Shown here piece by piece: positions 22,560 to 33,590 of a DNA stretch of 64,000 nt (positions within the stretch are counted from its first letter, which is position 1; the number at the start of each line of letters is the position of its first letter). Where the stretch lies: positions 24,866 through 88,865 of the forward strand of contig ARYC01002631.1 in NCBI GenBank assembly GCA_000711775.1, written 5' to 3'. The stretch comes from Oxytricha trifallax (Eukaryota > Ciliophora > Spirotrichea > Sporadotrichida > Oxytrichidae). Both the position numbers and the translations under genes were made by a program. The notes below the pieces were generated by a model. The model saw only the letters and a program-made list of their open reading frames with translations, had not been told where the DNA came from and ran no database searches.

Positions 22560-25395
22560 ACCTAGATTCTTTAATATTTGATAATTATTTGTTAGCCTTG
22601 TATTTAGCCTCAAAGAATACTATTTTGCCAAGGGTTTAATCTTTGAGTATAATTGTGAAAATTCTACTAAATAGCTCTCTAATATTGGCTTCCTTGAACC
22701 CAATATTAGAAATTCTGCACTTATTTATTAAGGATTTAAGTGCTGTTTCATGTATGAGGTCTAATACATTTAAATTCTTTTAAGTTTGAGAAAGCATTAT
22801 ATTGATGAGTTATATTAATTCAGCTACGTTCAGTTATTTTCTCAAACATTTTCATTCTCTATTAAGCTATGAATTGTACTAAATATTTTCCTTCTACAAG
22901 ATTTATATACTTCACTCTTACTCTCATCAAGATTGTTATCCATTAAAAAGAACAGTACTTTACTGTGGTCCTTTAATAAGATTTGATGTTCTGTTAATTT
23001 GGAAATTTGGAAAAAGGAAAGTTATTATGCATTCTTCTAGATAGCAATTATAGGCGAAATAACTTTAGTACTAACTCAAGGTTACAAATCAATTAATAAT
23101 GTCATCACTTCTATAATAAACTCAACTGCATTTGTTTTCAAACCTATTAATTGGCTTACTGTTATGCATGAATTGAAGCAAAAATTTAGGAAAGCAGTCT
23201 TATAGTATTAAAAACCACAATTATTTTCTTATCAATATTCATTGTTATAATTTTCTAAGAAAAGTTCAAGGCCATTTATATTTAATCCTAGAACATTAAA
23301 GAAATTCTAAATAATTACAGTAATGTTTTTTTTTTAAAGAAATTTTTCTCATATTTGAAGTTAAAGAATATTTCTCAGAATATAATTCTTTGTGAGAAAT
23401 TAAGAACTTGATCATCAAAATTTTAAATGTTAAATTCAAAGTTCTTAACAAGTACTAATGATAAAAAACAAGCAAGTGATTTATCTCAATCGATATTATC
23501 AAGTGCTTTATTATCTTAAGTAAAGAAGATATTAAGTTACATTCTTATAGTTTTTTATTGTTTCTAAAATGTCACTCTAGAATTATTTAAATATAGGGTA
23601 TTGAGTATTATCCATCGTTTAATTTGTTAAATCAGAATGATAGAGCTTCAAGCAATGGTAAATTATTTCATAGATATATTTTTCATTTGCACTTTCTCTT
23701 ACATTAACACGGTCCTTCTCAGGAGATTATTTCGAGATTTTCATAAAAAATTCAGAACACTTAAAAACAAATCTTCTCTGGTTTAAAAATCGAATTTCTG
23801 ATTCTTTAGAGCTATTTTGTAGATTTTTTTAAAGTCTTAATATATCAAGTGTATGTATTTCTTATTAAGTTCTTTATTCATCAATCTAAACAGTTCAACT
23901 TCCTTCATTTGCTTCAATAAGTTTTTCTAAGAGCTAATAGTTGTTTTTCTTAAATTAAGTTCTGAATCAACTCTTAATTAAATACTTATGATTATCTTCC
24001 AAAGCAGAGGCTGAAACTATGAAAGCAAATATTTTACTTAAAGTTTTCTAATCATTTCTCATTGATTCAAATTTATAAGTCTTATACAAGAGTCTCAAGA
24101 ATTCTTCTCAGTAGTACTCGAGGTTCTGTTAGATTGAAATTCAAGTTGATTATTATATTTATTAATGATACATTACTTTCCGGAATGATAATATCTGAAT
24201 AAAACACAATAGTGGAGTCTTAAACTAAAAAAATTAAAAATTTTATATGCTTTACACTAAGAACAATCAAGATTATCTCTGGTCTTTTTGAAACTACTTA
24301 GATTTTCAAGGAAATTTAAGAAATATTTCATAATGGTATCCATCTATTCTTCATTTTATTGAAGTTATCAACTACTAAGTCAAAATATTTGAAATTCTTG
24401 AGATTTAATTTTATAAGTTTTTCTGTCTTCTAATCTTAGCCAGTCTACTTAAGACAAGAGCATTCAATTTAAGAGTCTCTTTATATTAATTTTTAAGTTC
24501 TCGAAGGTATATTAAATTAAGTTCAAATATTTAAAAAATAGTAAAGCTATCTACTTCTCTTTGGTAAAACGTCCAACTTAATATTTACTATTTAGCTGTA
24601 ATCGAAAGTAAGAATGTTATCTGTGATAATTTAGATCATTCTTTTGGATTATTTTCTTGCTGAGCTTCTTTAAATTTGTTTTGTATAATAGAATCAGTGA
24701 TGAATACGTCAGATTTTTAACTATATCAAGGATTTTTTTATAAGTTAAACTGTTAGTTATTGTGAATGTTGCACTGTGCTTAGCTAGAGAAGATTGTTTT
24801 ATTCTTAATTACTATATTAAATAATTGTCTATTGCTGGGTGGGTCCATCAAAATTTATAATTAAATTTATTAGTTATTCGCTTTTAATTTTCAGTTCTAC
24901 ATATCATGAGAGGCAAAATCTCTAGTTTCGTGGGAGATTGAGGCCAAATTAAAAAGAGTGTAGATGTTAAAGATAGCTAGCAAAGTTATTGATTTCATCA
25001 AATTAGTTAGTTTGTCATTCTTAATAATCTCCTCAAAAATCTGATAAACTTAAGATTTTCATTTCCTTTTTCCATATCTTTCAATGAAGATAATATTAAT
25101 ACTCCAATTAATACTGGCAGTAACGTAACTTAAGTGGACTTGTGCTTTTTATTTCGCTTTAGAATCATCTCCATAGTTCTATTAGATTGCAGAGAAATGA
25201 ACAATTGATTGAAGTATTAACTGTTGCTGACTTTAACAAGCGAAATTGCAATATTTTCTATATCTAACTGGTTTTCATGGCTAAGTAAATCTTAAACATC
25301 TTTCATTCTCTTTACTTCCTCTATTTGTTCGAATTTGCTATCTTCCAAGTTTTTATAAAAATTGAGGTAAAATTTTTAAATAGATAAAATTATTT
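22560..25395 (-). CDS. Long minus-strand gene, unidentified
   Basis: Reading leftward from about 25395, a 125-codon frame starts this region: RMKDVQDLLSHENQLDIENI, then SNRTMEMILKRNKKHKS and VTLLPVLIGVLILSSLKDME. Next comes LTNLMKSITLLAIFNIYTLF (about 24990), then FKYFDLVVDNFNKMKNRW and YFLNFLENLSSFKKTRDNL (about 24340-24270), then NLTEPRVLLRRILETL (about 24130). The Leu/Ile-rich helical texture resembles armadillo/HEAT-type solenoids, but no signature repeat can be proved by eye. About 900 codons with several TGA and shifts. It directly follows the zinc-finger gene tail to tail. Function unknown. Confidence 0.45.
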
Positions 25396-25679
25396 AACTT
25401 TATAATGGTATTAAATAATAAAATAAAGTATTAAGTAAGTGAAAAATTACTAAACCTTATTTTCTTGATGTGATTTATTAAAATACATTTAATCAAAAAA
25501 ATTAAATTTATGTTTCTATTAAAGAAATATCTAAAACCATAAAACTTTCCCAAAAGTTCATTATTAAACTACTAAAACAATTAAAGACTCATTGAATCGA
25601 CAGTAAAGAGCAAAAATAAGAAAATAAATTCTACTTAAAAATAACTTAAATATTTAAAACCATAATAAGACCTTATGAG

Positions 25680-26184
25680 AATAAATGATTCTATCAAATG
25701 CATAATGAGCTCAAATTTTTCATTTTATAATCCCTGAACCAAAATTTCAACTTTAAGCTATCATTCGATATTCAGATAACATGGAATTAATTATCAGGCA
25801 AAAGTAACAATTTAAATCATAATTGACCATAAAAAATAATAAATTAAAAAGGATTTATTAAGTGTACTTTTAGACTTAAACTAAGTAAAGAAAAATAAAT
25901 CTGATATTGTCTATATAGAGATGGGACAATATTCAAGCCCTTTTCCATAACAAATAAATCATGGGCTCAAAAGTATAGCAATCAAGAATTATATTAATGG
26001 GGAATAAATGAAAATACTCAAGCAGCTGTTGTTATTATCAATCATAAATATGGTTTGGAAAGTTTTAGAATAAAACCAAAGCCCATTAAAACTGAAGATT
26101 TACTTAAAATAGTACAAGATCTATAGATAAATTATAAGGGGAAATATTAACTATTTTTCTTGAAAATTTAAGGGCTCACCCATT
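25680..26184 (+). CDS. DDE transposase, cassette copy B, 5' part (split by TBE)
   Basis: Coding starts upstream of 25760. ISTLSYHSIFRQHGINYQAK looks like the helix-turn-helix end, then KSDIVYIEM (about 25895) is the first catalytic region, with Asp-Glu replaced by Glu-Met. Next is WGINENTQAAVVII, then NHKYGLESFRIKPKPIKTED. Then KGKYQLFFLKIQGLTHS is the second catalytic strand, where the usual FLDN has become FLKI. The frame runs directly into the TBE end at 26185. Continued at 31188. With both parts joined this is a DDE_3/IS630-like protein. Loss of both visible Asp residues implies it cannot be catalytic. Paralogue of 19080-19930. Confidence 0.65.
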
Positions 26185-26499
26185 CAAAACCAAAAATCCC
26201 TTAATTAGATGTTTTAATGATTTGATTTGTAGGGTATAGTTGGGGTCTTATTTAGTTTAGTAGAGAAATTAGGCCTGTTTGCAAAATGAAAAATAGAAAT
26301 TAGCGATTTTTAGGGTATCTTTATAATTAGAATAATTTAGACTTATTGCTTTAACTTAGGTTTTGAGACTAGTATTAATATAGACTAAGTCAAACCTGTG
26401 CTGAATCATACAGCAATATAAAAAAATGTTACGCAAGAGTACCTCGACTCTTTGGTATCATTGTTTGCTAGCCGTTTAGCATTTCAATTCTGGTTCTTG

Positions 26500-27250
26500 T
26501 TAACATCCTGCAAGGGGATAAAGTTCTCTTAGCATCACATTGACTACCTCTGCGACTCTAAGATTTTGAAATATTGGGTACACTTTCGACTTGATTAGCG
26601 AGCCGTGATGTTTCTTCACAAGTTTCCTGACATGCGTATCTCTCCTTAGACTATTGCTAATATTTATAGTTGAAATGGTATTACTGTCAAGACTTTCATC
26701 AGAGTGAAGAGAGTGATTGACTATCCTGTTCCATTTTATAGTAATAATTTTAACTATATTTATGATTAAATGCAGAGAGCTATTACTAATAACATCAAAT
26801 TCATACACGCTGATGAAGAAGTGTTTACTTTCAATACCTTTATTAATTAGTCTTGGTACAAGAAGTATGATAATATAGAAGTGTATTACTAAAAGGTTAA
26901 GGTTGTCACTCTCGCAATTTTAGCTGGTATCAGTGAAGATTCAGGAATAGAAACTTATGTTTTATATCCTCGCTCTATTAAGTGAGAACATTATATAGAG
27001 CTCTTACTATAGCTTAGAGATTAAGTACAATGCGTAAGAGATCATCCTGTTTGTTGATCATCTCTCAGTTCATAAGACTAAGGAGTCTAAGATAGCTTAT
27101 GAAGAGTTAAAAATAACTCCTGTTTATAGCTTTCCTTACAGTCCATAATTAAATTCTAATGAAGTTGAATTAAGAACCACTACAAGAAACTCTTGCTCTA
27201 TCACCTAATGCATGATCTACCAATTTATACAGTCGATTTAATACTGAGTA
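26500..27250 (+). pseudogene. TBE transposase (42-kDa type, Tc1/mariner DDE), decayed
   Basis: Encodes the TBE transposase that cuts the element at its C4A4 ends. Visible parts: a helix-turn-helix (PDMRISPQTIANIYS then NGITVKTFIRVKR), the first catalytic Asp in FIHADEEVFTFN (about 26798), central strands VTLAILAGISEDSGIETYVL, the second Asp in ILFVDHLSVHKTKES (about 27040), and the Glu in FPYSPQLNSNEVE (about 27150). All three acidic residues survive. TGA codons near 26675 and 26981 and a phase change near 27030 interrupt it, so it is a pseudogene unless TGA were readable. A 102-codon minus-strand frame at 26500-26808 is its antisense shadow. Homologous to the split copy at 57.3 and 60.6 kb. 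Confidence 0.8.
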
Positions 27251-27369
27251 GTTGCAAGTGATTGGGTGAAGATTAGACTACAATATGCCCAAGGAAAGGG
27301 AGAATGAATGAATGATTATTAATAAGTTTTAGATTTAAATGAATGAATTAGTTCACATATCAAACAACT

Positions 27370-28220
27370 CTTAAAAGGATTATGCTTTTCTTTCTTTTCT
27401 TCCTCTTAAGGCTTGACAAGACCTAAGTTTATTCTCTTAGAGCCATATTTTGCATCTATGTTAGTTTTATCAGACTTTTAAACCTCATTAAAAAGTCTCT
27501 TGCTCACTTTATGAATGATATGAGACTTTCTCTCTCTATCTCTCTATGAACTTTTTCATTATCTTTCATTAGAAATATACCAGTTCCAGGTTTTCCTCCA
27601 AAGTTATGAATCAAAGCTTACTAGAGAGATAATAATGCTTCTTAAGCTCCGCAAGGCAGGTTTCGCTTATTAGTATGTCTTACTTCTTTTAATCTTTTGT
27701 AGAAATGGAAAAGCGTTTCTTTTGAGATTCTTCAATAATTTCTCTCAAATAATCCTGTTTTATTGTTACAAGAACACCAAAGATGAAGCTTCTCTCTGGA
27801 AGCTTGTTTGAGAGTTGTAACTTTTAGGAAGATAAACTTCCTGTTCTTTATCTTTCATTGCATCCTCGTAGAGATTAGTGACAGATATCTATGAGTAGTT
27901 TGTAATTTCATTCAACTTAATCTCTTAGATATTATATGCTTTCTTCTCATCATAGAGTATAGCTTTTAGGAGATATTTTGTTACCTCCCATAGTTGGATG
28001 AAATAGACCAACTAGAGAATTCGTTTGAGTATACAATATGTATTTATCATGTTGAGTGAAGTATCAATAAAGATTTTCCTTGCTTCTGAATCTTGATATC
28101 ATGTATTGAGCTTAAGCATTTTTCGTTGCATTACTCAGTGATTCCACCTTTTTTCCTCTTCCAATTGATGAATTTCAAGTTTTAATTTATAGACTTCTGG
28201 ATCCTATTGTTTAAAATTTT
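27370..28220 (-). pseudogene. TBE middle gene (22-kDa-type), decayed
   Basis: Lies between the transposase and the zinc-finger/kinase gene on the opposite strand, the position of the TBE gene of unknown function. Reading leftward: VYKLKLEIHQLEEEKRWNH, then LLKAILYDEKKAYNIQEIKL, NLYEDAMKDKEQEVYLPKSY, then PGTGIFLMKDNEKVHREIER. Lys/Glu/Gln-rich with a probable coiled coil at the start. Three or four TGA codons or shifts. The stretch just upstream of its start (28221-28245, taaatatgggcatctataggaggtc) is shared with TBEs at 17.0 and 61.9 kb and probably belongs to the promoter region between the two divergent genes. Confidence 0.6.
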
Positions 28221-28224
28221 ACTA

Positions 28225-28510
28225 TTAAATATGGGCATCTATAGGAGGTCAACCCTCCAAAGATACGTGGAGGAAGTTTGCAGAAGCTGTAACAAACTTC
28301 AGGGAAAGAGCTCCATTTTAATCAATTTAGTTCCATTAAATTAGTACTAAAGTAGTTTAAATTTAATTAGTATTGGTTATAAATTTGTTTAATTTTTATT
28401 GGTACCAATTTAATAATACCACAACTTAATAAGTACCTAGTTTTAATGGAATAGTTCCAAACTTGCTCAAAATTTAATTGGTACAAGTATCAACCAAGGA
28501 TTTTGGAAAG
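28225..28510. promoter_or_regulatory. TBE intergenic region with repeated short motifs
   Basis: Divergent spacer between the middle gene and the zinc-finger gene. After the conserved ataggaggtcaa box it carries many variants of an inverted short word (aattagtac, attggtacc, ggtaccaat, aataagtacc, ttggtacaag) spaced 20-40 bases apart, plus an inverted pair at its ends (ttccattaaa / taatggaa). The equivalent region of the 1.2-kb TBE has aggagc/tcctaat words instead. Whether it binds a protein is inference. Confidence 0.4.
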
Positions 28511-28869
28511 TTAGTATAAAAAACAAAATTATTAAGACTGTAATTAAAAAATTATAGTGATGAATTACAAAGAAGCCTGATTTATTAAAACTGAAATCTA
28601 ACTAAGATTTTCATATTTTTAGTTCCAACAAAGAGTGGCGCTTAAAAGTATGATTAAAATAGCTATATAATAGAAATTTAAATTTGATTTAAAACATAGC
28701 GGCCAACTTAAACCGTAAAGCAGCTTCTTTAGGAATTTGTTAATCATAGCTCAAATTTGATTTAAAAAAAATAAACCAGAAGTTATTTATGTTAAGAGGG
28801 AGGTAGATCTAAAGGCCCTTGTATTTGAAGCAAGCTTCTTCTATTTGAAGTTTTTAAAAAATAGAGAGC

Positions 28870-30290
28870 AGAGATTGTTGTTCAAAAATAATTTAAGATG
28901 TCGAGGAAGTAAAAGAACAGCAACCAATTTAAAAGCTAAAAGTCTTTGAATGTCAAGAGTGCTAAATTTATTCTCAGCTTAGTCAACCTTAAAGAGGCAC
29001 CTCAAAGAGATTCACTCTAAAATGGCTTACGTGTTTTTAAACATGAAAAGGTCGATGGCAAGTACTATTGATCGAATTGCGAGAAGTATTATACTCACTC
29101 AGCTAAAGTTTAAAATGCACATGCAAAAACATCATCTTAGTTTTCTTGGTTTAAAATTAAGATATTTATAAACTTGCGCAGGCCGTTCAACTACTTGCTT
29201 ACTTTCTTCATCATCATCGCCTTCATCGTAATCTTGAACTTTTCTTGTTCTTGTTGAATTCATTAAAAATATTGGGCTTTAGTTGCTTTGCTTGCTGTAG
29301 TCAAAACCCGCTGTTCTTTTGGTGCTACAGCTGCAACCTCAGTCACTTCTCGGTTTAAGAGCACTATATCAGGATTATTGTTGTAGGAGGAGACTCCATT
29401 ATGTTTAGCAAAAATTTAATTATTTTGAGATATTTAATAATTTAAAACAGGCACATTAAAACTTTTTAAGTTTTAATGCTTTAAGATAAGTGATTAAAGT
29501 AATAGGTTTAATTTATAGAGATATTTGAATTGTGATTCCTTAACTAATTTTAAGCTTAAATTTATTAATATTAAGGCTTTGTCTGTTTTAAAATATTAAA
29601 TATCTCAAAATAATTAAATTTTTGCTAAACATAATGGAGTCTCCTCCTACGACAAGAATCCTGATATAGTGCGCTCTCAAACCGAGAAATGGCTGAGGTT
29701 TCAGCTGTAGCACCAATAACACTTGGGACGTTGATGACAGTAAGCTAAGGAATCAAAGCCCGATACTTTTTATGAATTCAACTAGAACAAAAAAAGTTCA
29801 AGATTACGATGAAGACGATGATGATGAAGAAATTAAGCAAGTAGTTGACACTATACTAATGTTTTTTATACAATTCCTGTTTAATTAAAATGTATATCCA
29901 CTCTTATTTCAACTTAATGGCTTAATACGGCCCTAACAAAGCAAATCTTAAAGTTGCAGATAAATATGCATACAAGATCTATCCTTTCAGGTATCTCATA
30001 AAGAATGAACAGTATCCGAATGAATTTCCCAACGAATATAACATACTTAAAGAGTACAGAAAAGGAATTGAATATATATGATTAAGTTGGATGGAGTTAT
30101 TCTTGGCCATGATTTCGTAGCTCTCAGACTAAAGAAATATGAAATGACTCTTAGATATTATCTGTATCATAAAATATACCCAGATTATCTCAACGAGATT
30201 CTCTTTGAGATGAAAAATGGTGTGAAAAAGCTTCATGAACTAGGATATGTTCACACTGACCCGAAGCCAGAAAATTATAATTTATAATAC
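28870..30290 (+). pseudogene. TBE zinc-finger/kinase gene, 5' part
   Basis: The third TBE gene encodes zinc fingers joined to a protein kinase domain. Here VFECQECQ and TLKRHLKEIHSKM (about 28940-29035) form a C2H2 finger across a frameshift. FKHEKVDGKYY, a TGA where Cys is expected, then SNCEKYYTHSAK form a second. After an inverted duplication comes an acidic linker (VQDYDEDDDDEEIK). The kinase follows: KYAYKIYPF (about 29965) with the strand-3 Lys, NEYNILKEY with the helix-C Glu, and GYVHTDPKPENYNL (about 30245) as catalytic loop with H-x-D-x-K-P-x-N intact. The frame shifts near 30080. The kinase is then broken by an inserted module and resumes at 30650. Confidence 0.75.
29187..29848. repeat. 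Inverted duplication inside the TBE third gene
   Basis: The left arm 29187-29452 is an inverted, about 85-90 % similar copy of the right arm 29579-29848, around a 126-bp loop. The right arm is in the gene's sense orientation and encodes the Ser/Thr-rich plus acidic linker. The left arm encodes the same on the minus strand. Both arms carry ggagactccattatgtttagc-type sequence next to the loop. This creates a large potential hairpin in any transcript of the gene and disrupts it. Confidence 0.8.
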
Positions 30291-30294
30291 GATA

Positions 30295-30645
30295 ACTTTA
30301 ATTTATTAATTATTTAATTAACTTTAATACTAATACTAATAAGTCTAATAAAAAATGGAAATCTCTCTAAAAAAGTCTTGTCTTCATCTTCGTCATCGTA
30401 TATATCAAGTCCTTAGTCCTTTCTCCCTGTAGTCTTACGCAGTACCTGTCTTGTGACAACTGTGGTTTTACCAGGTAGGACCATTAAAAAATAAAAATTA
30501 AAGATATACTTTTTGCAACTTACATTTCAAGTGAGTCCTCTAACTCCATCTGTGTCTAATCTATACGAATACTTTTTAATATATATTAAGCTTTTGATTA
30601 AATTAATTAATTTCTTTTTATAAATCATAAATATTATATGCTAAA
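30295..30645 (-). mobile_element. Intron-bearing small gene module, copy 2 (inserted in TBE kinase)
   Basis: ATG at about 30632 on the minus strand starts MIYKKKLINLIKSLIY, and exon 1 ends RHRWSQRTHLK. An intron-like segment of 40 nt (30523-30484) begins GTAAGTTGC but ends AA rather than AG. Exon 2 reads LVLPGKTTVVTRQVLRKTT, then an acidic tail IYDDEDEDKTF. The copy at 51.8-52.1 kb is closely similar in coding and flanking DNA over about 340 bp. Kinase sequence flanks it on both sides (HTDPKPENYNL before, VVIDLNRTIRQE after), so it is an insertion. It is either a small mobile unit or a retrocopy of unprocessed sequence. Boundaries approximate. Confidence 0.6.
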
Positions 30646-30649
30646 CCTC

Positions 30650-30905
30650 TGTCCTTTAGAAATAGTAGTCATAGATTTAAATAGAACTATAAGGCAAGAG
30701 ATTGTATCATTAGCAAAGGAGCTTGGCCTACTGGATACTTCCCTCAATAAAGAGAGAAGTGGTCAAATGGATCTGTTTAATGGGATGTGTGGGCAGTAGC
30801 AGCAACAACACTAAAATGCGGTAAAAGTATGGCTTACTTTGCACTTAGCATGAAAAACAATCGATAAGCTTGACAGAGAAGCATTTAAAGTAGAATGAAG
30901 TTTGC
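30650..30905 (+). pseudogene. TBE zinc-finger/kinase gene, 3' part
   Basis: Resumes the kinase C-lobe after the inserted module. VVIDLNRTIRQEIVSLAKEL occupies the place of the metal-binding D-F-G strand, with D-L-N instead of D-F-G. Then SVQWDVWAVAATTLKCGKSM (about 30785) matches the D-x-W-S/A-x-G segment of subdomain IX. The change of D-F-G to D-L-N is unusual and suggests altered activity or decay. The frame ends in TGA near 30872. The rest to the terminal repeat is AT-rich. Confidence 0.65.
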
Positions 30906-31184
30906 TAAGGAATAAGAAAGATTGTAAAGAAAATAATTATAAGAGCACCTGTATATCCTTTGTAATTCTTATACAATATATTAGAGCCTCTATAGAGAGC
31001 AAGAATTATGAGGCATAACAAAGTCAAGTAAATAAAATTCGTTTGATTTAAGACAATTAATAATCAATAAATACATATTAAACTTGCATAAAACCTGCTG
31101 TTTCTCTACTAACCTAATAAGACCACAACTATACCCTACAAATCAAATCACTTAAACATCTAATTTAGGGGTTTTTGGATTTTT

Positions 31185-31410
31185 ATTCTAAGATGTTTAA
31201 ATAATTCGTGGAATAGAGAGGTTGGATACTCTTATTTAATGAGGCATATTCTTCAATATATAATTGCTTAGAAATTTTTTTTAATAGTAGAGTTACACTA
31301 TAAGTAAGATTTAATTAAACTGTAATTTAAACTATAGAACTCAAAACACTTCTAAATAGTAAAGACTTTATATAAAAAATTGACTTAATCTATTGTATTA
31401 AAAGTGAATA
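31185..31410 (+). CDS. DDE transposase, cassette copy B, 3' part
   Basis: Continuation of the gene at 25680-26184. Reading through the retained ATT, the joined frame is LTHSKMFKQFVEQRGWILLF, then NEAYSSIYNCLEIFFNSRV. This is the third catalytic region of the family: a Y-S-x-x-x-N-P-I-E-like motif with Glu present, though Pro-Ile has become Cys-Leu. That the phase is kept across a 5-kb element strongly supports the element boundaries and suggests the insertion is young relative to the gene, or is removed each generation. Confidence 0.65.
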
Positions 31411-31499
31411 ATTCTGTATAAATTAGCTTTAATTTTAGATATAAATTTTATATCAACATAAATTTTAATTTTATTTAAGTCTTAATTAAATCAATATAC

Positions 31500-32210
31500 C
31501 ATTATTCTTTTGCCTGGTGGGCTTTCATAATTGTGTTTAATCTATGAATGACATATTTTATTATGTCTATTACAATTAGTTGCTTTATTTTTATTCCTTC
31601 TCATAGCCTAATATCTCATATATATTTATTTTTTAGGATGTTTTCTTCCTAATGACTTTTGTTTTAGTAATGAGAGGGCTTTTCTTTTGCGTTCTATATA
31701 GAATTAATTATTATGTACATTTACTTGAAAAATGTAGAATAAATTAAATCTCTTTAAGAAATTCCTAACTGATCTATATAGTGTCCCCTAATTGTTAATC
31801 ATCTGTTGCTTTATTTAATTGAGATAGCTAAGACATAATATTTATGTCAACCATTCATTTTTTAGAGTTCCTAAGACCCCATAAAAGAAATGGTTATTAG
31901 GGAGATCGTTCAAAGCATCATAAACTCCAAGGTACCAATTTACCATTTCATCGTCCTTGACATAATATAATATGTTCATGACCCCTAAATCAGGATACTT
32001 AGGTACGTTTACATTAAATCGCAACTGCTGATTTTAGAAGCTCTTTTTAAGAAGCTAACACCTCTTAAATGAATTTCATATTTGGCTTGTAGTGACGGGG
32101 TAAGTGATAGCCATTTATATTTGTTAAGTCATAAAAATTTATGTGAATATCTAAGGTCATTATACCAGTCAGATTTTGTGTCCAGGCTCTCGTCTAGTGT
32201 CCTACTATTT
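31500..32210 (-). CDS. Cassette gene 2, copy B (FNVNVP motif)
   Basis: Paralogue of 20055-20740. Reading leftward from about 32160: FYDLTNINGYHLPRHYKPNM, FIQEVLASQKELLKSA, then a 60-codon frame at 32024-31842 with FNVNVPKYPDLGVMN, NWYLGVYDALNDLPNNHFFY and VLGTLKNEWLT, then a Lys/Thr-rich tail near 31720-31640 matching the tail of copy A. It sits tail to tail with the split DDE gene, so the two-gene order is the same as in copy A. One phase change lies between the ELLKSA and FNVNVP blocks. Function unknown. Confidence 0.6.
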
Positions 32211-32899
32211 ATGCTCGGGATATTTCCCTAAGGTTCCTCACGATTCTAATTTAAGTTCATACTATTTAATAACTATAAACTAAAGCTTATTAACTTATTA
32301 ATAGGTATTAGAAACTATAAATTTTATTGATTTAATTAGATATATTATTATTATATAAATATAAAATTTTATTGGTAAAGTATACACAATTAAATTTAGT
32401 AGAATTTAAGCTTAATTCATCATGATTTAATTGTTTAAACTTAAGCTAAATTAAATCGAAAAATTTATCACGCAAGCCAAACCAAAATTTCAGTATATAT
32501 GACAAATATAAAGATAATTAACTTACTTAAAAACTCACTTAGCCCATTCTGACATTATTACTGGCACCAGCCATGATAATGCTAATTTTTTCGTTTTGTT
32601 AGTACTTTATCGCATTCTGAAATTTTCTTTGGCGCCATCTAATATAACTAAAAATAATTTCCATTCTGAAATAAATATACTTTTTTGACTTTGACTTTAA
32701 TGAACGTTCGATTATTTATAACCTCAATCTAATTAAGTAAATAAAAGTATGTAAAAAATAGGATGAAAGAGAATTTAATACAAAACTTATTAGAAATTAA
32801 ACTGCTTTTAATGTACTGATGTAATTTATGAATTATTTAGACGAAACTGTAAAAAAGATGACACTTAATCATATGTCAGATATCCTTCAAAAATAATTT

Positions 32900-33300
32900 T
32901 CAATTGTCATTAATTACGAGCTTCTTCATAATGTGAGCAAACTCTACATTCTAGATGACTCCGTCTCCATTCTTGTCAACTGCCTTTATGATGTTATCAA
33001 GCGCTTTGGAGCTGATTGTTGAATCAAAGCCAAGAAACTCTCTGATTTCTTCTGATTTAATATTGCCACTGCCGTCTTTATCAAACATCCTGAAGGCAGC
33101 TTGCTATTTATCTTAGTTTACCATATTTGTCTCGTTCATCGTGGCCATGACGAATTCAGTATATTCGAGAACTCCATTTCCATCTATGTCGACATTCCTC
33201 ATCATCTTATCTACTTCCTCTTCATTCATTGGAATACCGAAATGCACTTCATCTCTATACCCATCATCAACCCTTCATCCCCATCATTTACAGTACCTAA
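32900..33300 (-). CDS. EF-hand protein C-terminus (calmodulin/CDPK-like)
   Basis: Calcium sensor fragment. One frame runs leftward to TGA at 32900-32902 and holds three canonical EF-hand loops: DIDGNGVLEYTE, DKDGSGNIKSEE and DKNGDGVIQNVE. Ca ligands are present at loop positions 1, 3, 5 and 12, the last Glu in each case. Spacing and the C-terminal FAHIMKKLVI are typical of the calmodulin-like part of calcium-dependent protein kinases, where a kinase domain would precede it. It could equally be a calmodulin or centrin relative. Upstream of about 33270 the homology stops at ggttgatgatggg, a candidate segment junction. Clean frame and raised G+C suggest a genuine macronuclear-destined segment. 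Confidence 0.8.
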
Positions 33301-33302
33301 TG

Positions 33303-33590
33303 ATTTACTTAGTACACTTTCGGCATTTTCAGAATTTGAATATTGCAAACGAAAACGCATTTTTCATACAAGGGGAACCAACCAAGGGCACCAATCAATT
33401 CAGCAGGCTCGATCTCAGGGAGGTGGAATCCCCGACTCAGACAAGTGTCCCAGGAGCCGAGATAAGTTAGCATCTTGTTTTCCCAGGCCACCCCATCCAA
33501 TTTACCCAAGGGACTTTCACATCTCCCGATCGTAGGGATAGTTCTGATGACTATATTCTCAAAAGTAAGTTGCATTGCCTGCATTTAGAG
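33303..33590 (-). CDS. GC-rich coding segment, unidentified
   Basis: A minus-strand frame of about 91 codons (from about 33584) is open in the standard and ciliate codes and is rich in Gly, Pro, Trp and Cys (LDGVAWENKMLTYLGSWD, then FHLPEIEPAELIGALGWFPL). That is very unlike the AT-rich surroundings. A plus-strand frame overlaps it, but the minus strand fits the neighbouring EF-hand segment. It does not look like a kinase catalytic core, so it may belong to another gene whose segments are interleaved. Family not recognised. Confidence 0.4.

Larger units (their letters stand above)
26185..31184 (+). mobile_element. TBE transposon, 5.0-kb copy
   Basis: The left end caaaaccaaaaatcccttaa and the complementary right end (aggggtttttggattttt) are degenerate C4A4 repeats. 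The terminal inverted repeats extend about 80 bp through aattagatgtttt, gatttgatttgtagggtatag and a tcttat-gttagtagagaaa block. The flanking ATT at 26182-26184 and 31185-31187 is the ANT-type target duplication. Inside, in order: Tc1-like transposase (+), a Gln/Lys-rich gene (-), and a zinc-finger/kinase gene (+), the known TBE gene set. Two secondary changes lengthen it: an inverted duplication in the third gene (29187-29848) and an inserted intron-bearing module (about 30295-30645). Every gene carries TGA or frameshifts, so the copy looks dead at protein level. Confidence 0.9.

Noticed and set aside
26500..26808. 102-codon minus-strand frame
   Set aside because: Antisense of the TBE transposase N-terminus, which has clear helix-turn-helix and catalytic motifs on the plus strand.
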